Shown one piece after another: positions 48,742 to 60,705 of a stretch of 64,000 nt of DNA; the first letter of the stretch is position 1; each line of letters starts with the position of its first letter. Source of the DNA: Ganoderma boninense. Lineage: Eukaryota; Basidiomycota; Agaricomycetes; Polyporales; Polyporaceae. The notes beneath the pieces are model-generated. The model made no database searches. It worked only from the letters and a program-made list of their open reading frames with translations, and was not told the origin of the DNA. Both the position numbers and the translations under genes were made by a program. The DNA lies in the NCBI GenBank assembly GCA_002900995.3, contig CM035315.1:295967-359966 (forward strand), read 5' to 3'.

Positions 48742-51700
48742 TGCCGAGCGTCTTTAGTGCACGCTCGGAGCCAGCTCGGCAGACATTGGAATTGAGCCTC
48801 AATAGTGCATGGGCTCTAGCCCCAGCGTATTCAATTCAGCGCCGACTACCTAGAGGGACAGACAGTCGGGTGTGAGCGCATGCTAGAGTTTTCCATTGAA
48901 TCACTCGCCTCGGCTCTACCTTGGCTCTGCCAGTTCCGACGCGGCGCATCCCTGCACGCTCGTCACGGATATGCGGGGTACAGGTAACCAAGGAAGCATT
49001 CTGCAGAGATGAGAGATCAAAGTCCGACAATTTCGTAGTCAAACAATGCCGAAAACAACGTACCTCATCCAATATCCTGGAGCGTGGTCTCGGAGCTCGC
49101 TCAGATATTGGAATTGAGCCTCAGGACTCGGGCTCTCGACGCAGCGTGTCCTAGACGACGCCGGAATCCTGACACTGGCACATGCAGCAGCGCACAGATA
49201 CCAGCGCGTATGTCAATTTGTTTCCGCCTGATCACTCACCTCGGCTCTACCTACGCTATGGCTGAGATGCGACGCATCCCTTTCCGCTCGTCACAGAACT
49301 GTGAGGGGATGGTAACCAGCGACTCAGAGCCAATCTGCGCAGTCGAGGGATCAGCACACGGAGATTCACAAAATGGAGATGACGCACCTCTGCCAAGCAC
49401 CTCTGGCATAGACTCGAAGCCGATGATATTGGAATTGAGCCTGAGTGCCGGGCTCTCACCACAATGCCGACTACCTATGGAGTGAGACTGGCGCCATGTA
49501 CAGGGGAGGAACCATCCGGATGTCGGGTGCGTCGTGCCAAGCCTGGTGTGTCCGTCCGATTACGCACCTTCGCTTCGCTTTCGCTACGGTCCAGGGACGA
49601 CTCCTCCGGCCCCTCCGCGCTCGCCTGCGCTCGCTCGGAGAAGGTGGGGATCACAAAGGCAATCTACGAACGTGAGATTGGAGATGCAGGCTCGGGACAC
49701 ACACATCAGGGTCAATTTGACGGCTGTTGTTGCCGCCAAGCTCAGCTCGAGTGTGCGTACCTTTTTCTCGGAGTGTTCTCCGTTCCGTGCCCCCACAGGG
49801 CTGGTCCCTCGCATGCGCACTGTGCGGTCGCACGCGGCTCGGCCGGGCATCTGGAGTCAACGTGGAAGTCCGCGAGCTGTACCTCGGCGAACCCTGCCAG
49901 ATGGGAGCCGATACGCGGGGCGCATCCTGTAACCATTCTGGTGGCGGGGCGGGCGCCGCACCGCAGTAGTGACGCCTCAATTCGACCGCCTCCGAGCCCC
50001 GAAAAGCCGTCTTCATTCAAGCGGACTCGGACTCTGTGGGGCTATCCGCGTGCAGACGGCTTAGATCGCACTCGGAGCCCGCCATTGCCAGAGACTTGCA
50101 GTGCGGGCATCCTTGAAGGCGGATGCCCGGTAGCTCAGATTTGTAATGCACTGACTCTCATGGCGGTCAGCTTCGGGGGCCGCGACTCACAAGCCCACAA
50201 ATAAATTACAAACGCAGCGGGAGCATATTCCGCCGTCCGGGCGCGGTGTATGTTCAATGACGTACTCACCTTGCTTGAATACCGGTTGTACCTGGCTGTC
50301 GTGATGGACAGCCAGCCGAGCGCAGGGCCGAGCAGCCGCGACAGGATTGCGGCGCACTTGCAGCGGCAGGAAGAGAGGCCCTGAAGCGGTTGTTGCGGAG
50401 CGTAGAGGCCGGCGAGACAGACGGGGATTCGGGTGAGGCGGCAGAGGCGGCGGAAACGCGCGGTCGTGGCTGGACCCTAGGGCACAGCCAACATCTCCCC
50501 CCGTCGTGAGAGCATCAGGAATGCGAGCTCCAAGCTTCAAGCGTGCTTCTCAGTAGCTATATGCGCCGAGACTGGAACGCGTCGGGCCCCCCGCGGCGGC
50601 ATGGTGGTGGTCGAGAGCAGAGAAGGGGATGCAAGTAAGCGCCGAAAGCGAGCCAGCCAAATGTGGAACGGCTCAGCTCGATCTGCTCGGGCTCGCATGC
50701 CAAACGGTTCATCTACTGTGAGTCGCCCCGATACGATGCGAGACATCTGGTATCTCAAAGTATATGCAGCTAAAGTATCCCGATAACGGTGCAGACGGTG
50801 CGGGAAAACATTTTTGTTGGGGTGCCCGAGCGTTGCATGTACTTGGTGGCCATTATATTCAACACGGGACTACTCCCTGGTGCCGTAGTTCGCGATGTGC
50901 TGGATAAATTTTAGTACATGCATACCAATCTGTCAAACCGTTCGCCCGACCGAGTCCGAGGCACGCAGCTCAGGTTTCTCCGAGCATCCTAAGCACGAAC
51001 ACATGGTGCATGCAATACTCGATGTTAGCCTGCACGCTCGAAACAGCACTGGCACGCAGTTGTGGTGTCTACGAGAATCCTAGTATACATGTACCCAAAG
51101 AGCTTCGACCATGCTCCATCCGCTGCGCATCCCACACCCACCGAGAAAACAGACAGACGATTCGCAGAAGGAATCTTCTCCCCAAGGAGACACCGTGGCG
51201 TTGTTCGTTGTCGAAGGGACACCAGTGCGCATGCGGAGCGTTCTCAACCCCGTGCGCATACGCACTCTCATCGTACTGGGCGACGTGCTGGGTAGCCGCG
51301 TAGTCGTGGCGTTCGGTGCGACTGGGTCGCTGCCGTCAATGACGCGGTCGGACGAAGCGTAGGGAGAAGCTTGAGCCTGCTCCTCGTCCGTGTCTGCGGT
51401 CGTGGCCCTGTGCCAGAATCCGTTGACGGAAACACTCGCCGGCCGTGAGCGCGTGCGTCAGAGAGGTGGCCGAAACAAGCCGGCTGTGGACTGCGTCGCA
51501 AGGGCGCGTAGCTAACCCTGAGCAGGTACATGGCCAGCCGACGACTGACATGCGACAGCCCGCAACGGCATCCATCCCGGGCCACATTGGGGTGCTCCTG
51601 CCTCTGCGTGGTCAGCATGCACTTTCGAGCTGGCTGCACGCACCACATACAGACATTGTTTTCGAGCACGATCACGACCCGCGGCTCGCGGGGCACTCGG

Positions 51701-54700
51701 CGGAAACTGTCCAGAGAGACCGCTGAAACAAACCGGCCGTCAATTGCGTCGCGACAGCGCGTAACTGACCCCAAGCAGAGGGATAACAACGGGCGGACCT
51801 TGCCATCACCGCGAACAGCGTCCATCGCCAGCCACTGTGGGGCGGTTCCGTTGCTGCCGCGCATGCATGTCCAGCGCGGACCCTCGCTGGCTGCAACAGG
51901 AGGCACCGCGAACAAAGTCCGTCGTACGTAGAGCTTGGCAGGGCCGCGTGCACGATGCCCATTCGCGCTGAAGCTGAGACGGCCGCTGGTGCCGGCGGAC
52001 GAAAGCTGCAGGCACGGCAGGGACGTACGTCGGTCCATGCGTAACCGGTCAGCCGACAGTCCGAGTACACATTACCAAGATACGTGATGCGAATTTACAT
52101 ACCCCTGAGCCGAGCTGACGTCCCGCTGTCCGGCGTTGGGTTGGGACTTGGCCCCGCTGGAGGCCGAGGTTGGGCTCTGCACGATGGTCCGTGCCCATGT
52201 CGACGCGGCTCTGGGGCGGGGAGATTGTGCCGCGTCGGGGCACGACAAGTACGCCAAGTGGATGGAGAGCCTGGCAGAGTCCAGCAAGGAGGCGGACTCA
52301 GCTGCAGTCGACGGGGACGTCAGGCAGGCGAGACGCGAGGGCGAGATACGAGAGAGGCGGTCGTGCCGGCCAGGGATGCAGACGCGTGGGGTGGACCGAA
52401 GACTTGGCTGGAAGCGGACGGCAGTCGCAGATGCGAAGATCATCCGGACGCGAGAAGGGGGACGTCCACCGTGTACGAGAGACTCAGTCTGGTGAGCTGG
52501 AGAAGCGCGCGGATGGGGAAAGACTGCGTGCGCTTGTTCTCCATGCCCTTCGAGAGGGGGGCTTCCAGTCCCTGCACGCCGCGGAGCCCGATCGCCTCGA
52601 GCACGAGTTGCGTTCCGAACTCGTACGCAAGTTGCGATATGGTGGGCACGGCGATTGGTGTCGGACTTGTGGAGCACGCTGGGCGGTGATCAGCACACGG
52701 GTGAGCAGGCGCAAGACTGCTTACTGACGTCGTCGCTGCACTGCAGGCGAGTGGACGGTGCGAGCGTGGGTCTTCCCAAGCATCCTCAGCGCAAAGACTG
52801 CACTGGAACTCAACTTCGATTGAGTCCTGGACGGAATATTCCAAGCCCACTACACCTGTCATCCGTCGATAAAACGGACAGACAATTCGCAGAAGGGATC
52901 TTCGACAGGACACTATTACACGCACTCACCGTTCTCTGGCCCGTGCGCATACGCACTCTCATCGTACTGAGTCGCACACCGCGCAGCCTCGTAGTTGTGG
53001 CGTTCGCAGCAATCAAGTCGGTACCACCCTGAACAATGGCTGCTGAAGCGTAGGGAGAAGCTTGAACCTGCTCCTGGTCCGTGTCTGCCGCCGTGGCCCT
53101 GTGCAAAGAATGTCTGCGAGCCTCGGACGGGCGAGTACTCGCCGGTCGCGCACACGTACGTCGGAGGAAATGCCGCCGAAACAAGCCGGGTAGGTACCTC
53201 GTCGCCACGGCGCCGCGTACCTAACCCTGGGCAGGAGCATGGCCGGCCGATGACTGCAAGAGACTGGCAGCACCCGAGCGAGGACCGACACCGGCTGGAC
53301 CTCGCCCTCGCCGCGAACTTCAATGTCCATCCCGAGCCACCGTTGGGTGCTTCTGCTGCACGGTCAGCACGCCCTCTCGAACCGGCGGGGACACACGCAC
53401 CGCATACAGCCACTCTTCTGAGGCTCGGACCTCGGTCGCAACTGGCGGTGCGCGTACGGCGGACAATGGCCGTCGTACTACGCAGAGCTTGGCAGGGCGG
53501 CGCGGGCGATGCCCAATTGCGCTGGAGCTGAGACGGCCGCCGGCGCAGGCAGCCGGAAGCTGCAAGCGTGAGGAGACCTACATTGGTTGATATGGAACAC
53601 GCTAGCCGACAGCCAAAGGTACGTGATGTGAACTTACGGGGTCGACATGCAACCGGCGTCCGAAGTTGGGTTGGAGCGAGGAGCCGGCTTGGCCCCGCTG
53701 GTGGTGGTTTTGCTCTGCGCGACAGTCCGTGTCCAAGACTGCGGTTCGGGGCGCGACGGCATCATGCTCGTCCGGCAGGGAGCTGGAGCATCAGCCCTGG
53801 ACAGTTGTTTGGGGAGGGGAGCCTGAGGGGAGATGGGACGGCAGCGACGCTTGAGCACGCAGCAAGAAACGAGAGAGGCGGCCGTACCGGCCAGGGAGAA
53901 CCTCTGGCTTGGCTGGAGACGGACGGCAGTGCGAAGATGCGAGGATATTGCAGGCCATCCGTAGCAGGCGAGATGCGGAACGTCGTGCCGTGTGCGAGGC
54001 GCCGAGTGTGGGGAATATAAGAAGAGCGCGGATGGGGGCAAGACAGCGTGGGCTTGCACACCTTCCGCCGGCCGGATGTGTTCGAGATGGGTGTCTCTGC
54101 ACCCTGCGTACCCCGACGATGTCGAGCGCGAGCTCGTACGACCGTTCGCGGTGTGGCGAGCATGACGATCCGTGTCAGCCGCGCAGAGAACGCTGGGCGA
54201 CGGCCAGCACACAGGCACACAGGCTGCAGGTTGCTTACCGACGTCGCCGTTGTCGTGCGGGTGAGTGGGTGGCGTGAGGGCCTGGCCGGCTGCTCGTGGA
54301 CAGCAATCGCTGCGAGCGGGGGAGTGTCTGTCGCACAGGCAGCGACGGGGAGCTGGCGGTTCGGGTGGGGCATCCGAGGAATGTTCTGCGGACGGTCTGG
54401 CAGGTGTGAAAGGGGACACGCTTGTGACGGGATGCGCTGCGCTCCCCGCCGCGACGTGAGTGCAGTGAAAGCAGGACGTGTGCGCACCTCGTGGTCAAAG
54501 CTGCCGGCCTCTGGCGAGGATGTTGAGCTCAAGGGCGAGAGAGTGGCACCGCCACTGCCCCGCAAGTCCTCGTTTAGCGCCTTGCGGCGCGAGCGGGCCG
54601 GCAGCGGAAGCGTCGAGATAACCCTGCGCAGTGCAAGCACGGGCCTCCGGACGCGTCCAAACTGTTCTCCCACCACGCACTGGCACACGCTCCGCATACA

Positions 54701-54953
54701 CCCTGCCCCGATCTGGTTCAACCACGATCAGTGCGTCTGGCTCAGGCACAGAGCTCTGCCAAATCCGCGCATACGAACAGGACGCCAACGTCAATACCGC
54801 ATATGGGCATGCGCACGAGCAACATCCTTCTGAATTTGCAGGCATGCACGGTCCGGCGGTCGATCTGTCCACCGCCCTGGACGCGTACTTCAAAGTAGAC
54901 GGGTGTGGAAGGGAAATCGCGCAATCTGCTCTCGAACCTTGTCTACGACCACC

Positions 54954-57436
54954 ATGGCCCTCGCCCCCACCATCAAGCTCAACAACGGCATCGAAATGCC
55001 CGTCGTCGGCCTCGGTACGTGTGGCGTACCTTCTCCTCCCAGGTGATCGGCGCTGATACGAGGTACCTTCACGCATCCCCGCTCCAGGCACCTGGCAATC
55101 GAAGCCAGAGGAGGTCGAGGCTGCCGTGGAATACGCTCTCAAGGAGGCGGGTTATCGTCACATCGATTGTGCATGGTGAGTCGCGTATCTCCCTCAGCGA
55201 CCCGCGACCCGGGTCCAAGGCAGCGTGCAGCAGAGATCGCGCGGAAAACCGTTGGTTCATCACTGCTATCCCGGTGGAGAGCAGTCTTGAACAGATGGTC
55301 GCCCCCCACGTCGCGTCGTGCCTGCCCTCTGCCCATCTCGTTGCATGCATCAACGTCTGCTGGTCTTCACCGTCGGCGGCAGTACCTGGATATGTGCGAG
55401 TTGGATCGAATGCAATATGCGTTTTTCTTCTCGTTGCAGCAGGGTCGAGTGGCAGAAGCTTTCCGCGTATACATCCACCCGCGGCCCGGAATGCAAGGCA
55501 GTGTGCAGCCGCGATTGTTCGGAAAACCATTGTACTCCCACACTCTTGCGCCATCTTTGTTCATCACTGCTACCCCGGTGGAGAGCAGTCTCGAGCAGAT
55601 AGTCGCCCCCCCGTCGTGTCGTACCTGTCCTCTGCCCATCTCGTTGCATATATGGCGCGCATACTTCAACGTCCGCTGGTCTCCACCGCCAGCGGCTCTT
55701 GGATCGAATGCGATATGCGTTGCTCTTCACGTTGCAGCAGGGTCGAGTGGTAGAAGCATTCCGCGCATCTATCCACCATGACTTCGAGGCATGACTTGGA
55801 CCGTGTCCATCCGCAGCCGCTCATTGTTACAGCAGGTTCACAAATGCTTGACGTGTGTCGAAATTTTTTCGACGCGTTTGAATCTTCCAACGTATCTTCC
55901 GAACCAATCTTCCAACTTCTAAGCGTCCGTCAAACCCTTACAAGGCGGCGTGGCTTGTTTGGCTCTTCGCTAGAAATGGGCTGTGTGCGACTCTCGTGAC
56001 GGCACGCGTTCGCAACTGGGTGCGTCACCCACGGCATACATCTTCAGATGCCGCTGGCCGCGACATGTTTGTGAAATCGCCTTGGAGTCTTGCATGGCAG
56101 ACCGCTCGAAGGCGCTTGGCTCTTCATGCATGCCACAAAGGACTCTACGACGATTCCACGAACATATCAGGTCCTGTGGAATGTGTGGATGTACGCCGTG
56201 ACCCACCATTTCGGGCAGGGGACCAAACAAACCACGCCGGCGGGGATTGGCCCGATGGACGCTATGGGTTGGAAGATTGGGTCGGAAGCTTGCTCGGAAG
56301 ATTGGGACGTGTCGAAAAAATCTTCGACGCGTCATCCATTTGTGAATCTGCTGTAACTAACCTCATCGTAGCATCTTTGGTTTTGGACTGCCTGCAAGGA
56401 ACTAATGCTTATCCCGCGCATATAGGGGATACGGCAATGAGAAACAGGTCGGGGAAGGCATCCGGAGGTCCGGTGTTCCTCGCTCGGAGATCTTCGTACG
56501 CCTCCTTCCCATCATCTTCAGATCATACGCTCAATGTTTCTCTCCATGTAGGTGACGAGCAAGATCTGGGCGACCCGCTTGCACGACGTAGAAAGCGCAC
56601 TCGACGAGTCCCTCAACAACCTCGGCCTTGACTACCTCGATCGTGAGTCCATCCTACGCCCATGTCTATATACGCGCACCCTCACCTCCCTCACCACCAT
56701 CCCAACGACCGCGCGCGCAGTCTACCTCGTGCACTGGCCGATCCACCTGAACCCGAACGGCAACCACCCGAACTTCCCGACGCTCCCGAACGGGCACCGC
56801 GACGTCGTGCGCGACTGGCCGCTGCGCGAGACGTGGAAGCAGCTCGAGGCGATGGTCAAGAAGGGCAAGCTGCGCGCGATCGGCGTCTCCAACTGCTCCG
56901 AGCGCGTCCTGGAGACCGACATCCTGCCCTACGCCGAGATCCCGCCCGCGGTCGACCAGGTCGAGCTTCACCTCTACAACCCGCAGCACAAGTTCATCGC
57001 GTACCTCAAGAGCAAGGGCATCGTGCCCCAGGCGTACTCGCCCTTGGGGTCGACAGGCTCCCCGCTCCTCAAGGATGATGTCGCCGCGGCAATCGCGGAG
57101 AAGCACGGGCTCGCGGTCGCGGACGTGCTGCTCGGGTGGCAGGTCGCCAGTGGGGTCGTGACGCTCCCGAAGTCGGTCACGCCCGCGCGCATCAAGTCGA
57201 ACATCGAGGGCGCGATCGCGGCGTCGAAGAAGCTCACCCCGGAGGACATCGAGAAGCTGAACGGGGTCGCTGCGTCCGGCAAGGAAGTTCGGTGCGTGCG
57301 CTTTCCCTGGCGTGGAGACGTCGCTAGCATTGGCATTGCTGAGTCCTGACGCTGTCGATGACACAGGTTGATCCAGCCGCCGTGGGGCGTGGACCTCGGT
57401 TTCGACAACTGGCCCGTTAAGTTCGCGGTGTTGTAG
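54954..57436 (+). CDS. Aldo-keto reductase, copy 4 (B4), intact, 316 aa
   Basis: Exons are 54954-55014, 55088-55175, 56426-56495, 56552-56642, 56721-57291 and 57367-57436; all junctions keep phase and total 951 nt. The start is MALAPTIKLNNGIEMPVVGLG, with [12 protein letters not shown] across intron 1. The catalytic tetrad is Asp (GYRHIDCAW), Tyr (GYGNEKQVG), Lys ([10 protein letters not shown]) and His (LYLVHWP). IGVSNC replaces the usual IGVSNF, and [13 protein letters not shown] is the NADP-binding segment. Length is normal for the superfamily. Members near this type reduce glyceraldehyde, glycerol-pathway or sugar carbonyls, but the substrate cannot be told. Intron 2 is 1,250 bp long instead of 90 bp because of inserted repeats. 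The neighbour downstream is a convergent F-box gene. Confidence 0.9.
55200..55782. repeat. Direct tandem repeat in AKR4 intron 2
   Basis: Two units starting at 55200 (acccgcgacccggg) and 55477 (acccgcggcccgga) share long matching blocks such as catcactgctaccccggtggagagcagtct-like text. The second unit has about 27 extra bases. The sequence is absent from AKR1. Confidence 0.7.
55826..56357. mobile_element. Foldback MITE in AKR4 intron 2, 532 bp
   Basis: The first and last roughly 150 bp are inverted copies. The left arm runs GTTACAGCAGGTTCACAAAT then ttttttcgacgcg; the reverse complement of the right end runs GTTACAGCAGATTCACAAAT then attttttcgacacg. Inner arm landmarks caatcttccaac and gcgtggcttgtttgg also pair. 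No coding capacity and no certain target duplication. It would form a long hairpin in the pre-mRNA intron. Confidence 0.75.
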
Positions 57437-57629
57437 GCGAAACAGCAGACGTATCAACTGTGTATTATGATCTACAGATAGAATAACTCAAACATCAGCT
57501 TCGTCGTCGTCGTCGTAGCCCAAACTGACGAGCTCGAGGGCCTTACCGTCATGATGAAGAAGAATGAAACCAACTTTGCGCCTACGACTTACTACTTAGT
57601 CTCGATGCAAATATGCACGAACAACCCTC
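57437..57629. other. Interval between convergent AKR4 and F-box gene
   Basis: Shared 3' flanks of two convergent genes. A short tcgtcgtcgtcgtc run lies near 57500. No gene seen. Confidence 0.5.
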
Positions 57630-59868
57630 CTAGTTTCGGCCATGCCGTATGACCGGCCAATCGCGGTGTATAGCAGGCGGCAACGAGAACTTCACCGGCA
57701 ATCGCACCAGCCAGTCAACCTCTCTCAGCCCACCCGCGCTCCCTTCGTCGAGTTCCATCACCACAACCTTTTCCATTCGCTTCGTGCGCAGTTCCCGCAA
57801 CCGCGCGGGGACGTCGGACCCCGCGTCGCCCGCATCGCATGGTAAAGCGTGACGACAACGCGGCGGAGGGGCACGCCCGAATGCGCCCGATTCGAGAGGA
57901 CCGACTCGAGGCTCCCGACCTCGTCCGCCCGCTCCAGCGCGACCCATAGCGTCTCCAGCGCGGGGTACGGCGTCCGTCTGCCCGAGTCGCGCGAGCCTGA
58001 GGAGCCGGAGCCCGTGCTGGTGCCGGAGCCGGTACTGGGTTTGACGAGGTGCATGAGCCCCGCATCGAATGCTCGCGTCGCGTCGCCGTGCGCCTGCCAC
58101 CCCGGCCGCTCCCAGTCGACGTCCCGGACGACGGCGAGCGTCTTGAGGCGCGGGAAGGCGGCGGGGAGGGCGGCGAGCGCGGCCTCGACGGCCTCGCCGT
58201 CGCCGTCATAGTGGATCCGGAGCTCCTCCGTCTGCGCGAAGAGCGCGGGGGACCGCGTTGAAGACGTCCAGGGGCTTTGTGAACGCAGCATCGTCCGCTG
58301 GTGTGGGCCTGAGCATGCCGAGACGGTTGCGTGGGGGCGCCACGGCCGCGGCTACGGGGAGCTGGAGACGGAGCGAGCCGTGGCCGGGGGCGAAGACGAG
58401 CTGGATGGTCGTCGAGCCGCAGAAGAGCCGGAGAAAAACGTGCGAGACCGCGTCCTTGCCGGGGACGCGGCTGCGGAGGGTGCTGAGGATGTCGAGGGCG
58501 CGGCGGGTGCTCGCGTCGCGCCTGGCGCTGTCGTCGCGTCTGGTGCTGCCCTCGTCGCGCCCGCCGCCGACGGCGGTGAAGATCATGTGGCAGGCGGGAG
58601 GGATGGGGGCGATGCGCGCGAGGAGGACGTCGGCGGGGTTGATGTCGTCTGCGTGCCCGGTCTCTGGGCGGTACGTGAAGGCCAGCTGCTGCAAGCGCGG
58701 AAGAGATATTGGGGTGGGCTCGGAGGGGCCGGCGTTTGGGCTACGCGAGCTGTAAGTCATGAAGTACATGTTGTGCACGTAGACCTCCTCCAGCCTCGGG
58801 CTGCCTGCGAGGAGCGCGAGGAGGTCGTCCATGCGCCAGCGGACGATGACGTCGGGCTTGATGTACGCGATCACGAGGAGGGTCAAAGCGGGGAACGCCT
58901 TCTCGGGGAGGTCGTGGATATCGGTGAGGCAGAGCGAGCGCAGTCGGTCGGCGGCTCCGTAGAAAAGGGGGAGCGAGAGCGTCCCAGGCGGGGGGAAGCG
59001 CATGTGCTTTCTGTCCGGCTCCCAGATCGTGCAGTGCTCGAGCGCGCGGGCGTCGAACGCGTGCAGGAATGCGGATAGGTTGTAGACGTTGGACACGTTC
59101 CAGGCATGCAGTTCACGGATCTTGGAGGCGTTCGTCAGGATGAACTTGACCATCCTCTTGGCGCTTCCTTTGGGGTTCCCGCGAATTGGCGGACTGAAGT
59201 GCACGGCCAGTTTCAAGTCGAGAGACGGGTCGTCGGGGAGGTACTTGCTGCGTCGGAAGTAGATGTCGTGCTCTCGGTAATTGTGGTGAGTGACGACGGT
59301 AGTCCATAGGATTGGGGTGGTGATGGCCAGGTCGCGCCAATACCTGCATACCTTGGTAAGTTTATGCAGATCGTCGATGTCAGGCTCCTCGAACGGCCAA
59401 TATGGAATCTCGGAGCCAGCTATTCCAGTTGCCGTGTGCGAGATTGTTCCAGGAGAGAGGGCGAAGATGCTTGTCAAGAGCTCCGGTGGGATACGATTGA
59501 CGGGTGCGACGGAGTTCATGAGACCACCCATGATAGCGAGCCCATGGGCAAATCCAGAGTAGAGAGACTGGAGCTGGGACAGAAAAGATAGGAATAGAGG
59601 GAGAGTCGTCAAAAGTGATTTAAGCTCACCAAACCTGTATATCTAACAACGTAGGGGCCCCGGGGAAGGTGTCAATAAATCTGTTAGGCATTCTCTAGAG
59701 ACAGAGCACGAGTGCGACTTACAGGACCCCTGCCTGCGCTGGCAGCATATCGGCCAACGACTGAACTTCATCGTCAATCTGTTTAGTTACTAGTTTCAAC
59801 GCATCGATGCCCATGTCCTGACACTGAGCTGCGAAAAATCCGAGGTCCCGAGGTTCGGAGGTAGCCAT
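57630..59868 (-). CDS. F-box/LRR-like protein with two frameshifts
   Basis: Exon 1 is 59723-59868 (MATSEPRDLGFFAAQCQDM), a 13-nt microexon is 59630-59642, and the long exon runs 59573-57630. The F-box motif is VNRIPPELLTSIFALSPG, followed by DDLHKLTKVCRYWRDLAI. An LRR-like region (IRELHAWNVSNVYNL, SLCLTDIHDLPEKAFPALTL, SPRLEEVYVHNM) and a C-terminal part ending REVDWLVRLPVKFSLPPAIH follow. The frame shifts at a run of five G (58247-58251), before AQTEELRIHYDGDGE, and again at about 57835. Both are single-base changes, so sequencing error is as likely as mutation. A protein of about 710 aa results if both are corrected. By family it would be an SCF substrate receptor. It is the best preserved of the F-box genes here. 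Confidence 0.8.
59630..59642 (-). other. 13-nt microexon of the right-hand F-box gene
   Basis: On the minus strand ATATACAGGTTTG sits between acceptor gttgttag and donor gtgagc. It links phase 2 of exon 1 to phase 0 of exon 3 (LQSLYSG). Position and length match the microexon at 4914-4926, while its sequence differs. Confidence 0.65.
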
Positions 59869-60214
59869 ACTGTTGAAGCTGATTAGGGTAGATTTTCCTC
59901 TGCGTTCAAGTTGTTTATTAGGAAGTTAAATCGTTGGTAGGATGTTAAATGCGCGCGAACCGTACAATTCACGTTGATGGCAAGGATGCAGAGGGGTCGG
60001 TTAACGGATAACGGATGATATAAGACCGACTACGCTACGTAAAGTAACTCAGGTAAGTAGCTAAGAATAGGTAGCTAAGTGACCTCATCGGCCCGACGGA
60101 AACTGGAGAGGAACGTGAATTTGCTAGAGTCAAGGATGAAGAAGATGGGTCAAATGTGATGGCAAGGGGAATTGGGGTGGTTTCCGGTCAGAGATACAGC
60201 TGAAGACACGCTTG
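59869..60214. other. Upstream region of the F-box gene, no gene seen
   Basis: AT-richer spacer with repeated gtagctaag words near 60055-60080. Probably the promoter side of the F-box gene; no defined element recognised. Confidence 0.4.
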
Positions 60215-60705
60215 CATCAGAACTTCTGTAAAACACTGAGGCACTGGTGGCACTGACGAGCGCCCGGTCGATCCGAACACATGTCTCTCAATGACCAAGA
60301 TACAACACCACAAGAAAACAGTTGTGTAACATCCACATGGATCTAGTATAATGTACTGAAACATATTTACTCACCAATATTAAACCCATCTTACCCAAAT
60401 GCGCCGTGAATCCCGAAGACCAGTTGATAGGTGTTTGGGCCTTCTGCACCCATTGAGTTGGCCCCGGAGGAAACCTCAAGTTTGAATTAGTCTCCGCGAC
60501 CAGTAGACAAAGGTGCAGAATGGTTTTTGTAAGACGGAGCGAGAGAACAGAGACAAAAGAGCAAGGTGAGCTTGCCGTCTCGCTGCTCGAGTCGCCTCCG
60601 CACAGCCACTACTGAGAAGGCGTTTACTGAGCGCCACTGAGCGCTACTGAGTGTACTGCCTCAGTGGCGCTCAGTGCCCTCAGTGCAAACGCAGGTTTCC
60701 TGATG
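60215..60705. mobile_element. 491-bp non-autonomous CATCAG element, copy 2
   Basis: Same length and ends as 14211-14701 (CATCAGAACTTCTG to GGTTTCCTGATG), with TG on both sides (60213-60214 and 60706-60707). It carries the same exon-like fragment on the minus strand, here with stops. It sits at the 3' end of the retroelement coding region and truncates it. Confidence 0.75.

Larger units (their letters stand above)
48742..57436. repeat. Segmental duplication unit B, copy 4
   Basis: Aligns with B1 from 20203 to 27780. It is clearly diverged from B1 at the left end (48742-49450) and closer further right. It includes the only AKR with its ancestral splice pattern intact, enlarged by an insertion in intron 2. 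Confidence 0.85.

Noticed and set aside
48474..48875. Open frames spanning the N run
   Set aside because: They exist only because ambiguous bases do not encode stops.
55069..55554. 161-codon minus-strand frame in AKR4 intron 2
   Set aside because: It overlaps AKR exon 2 and the tandem repeat, with no family features.
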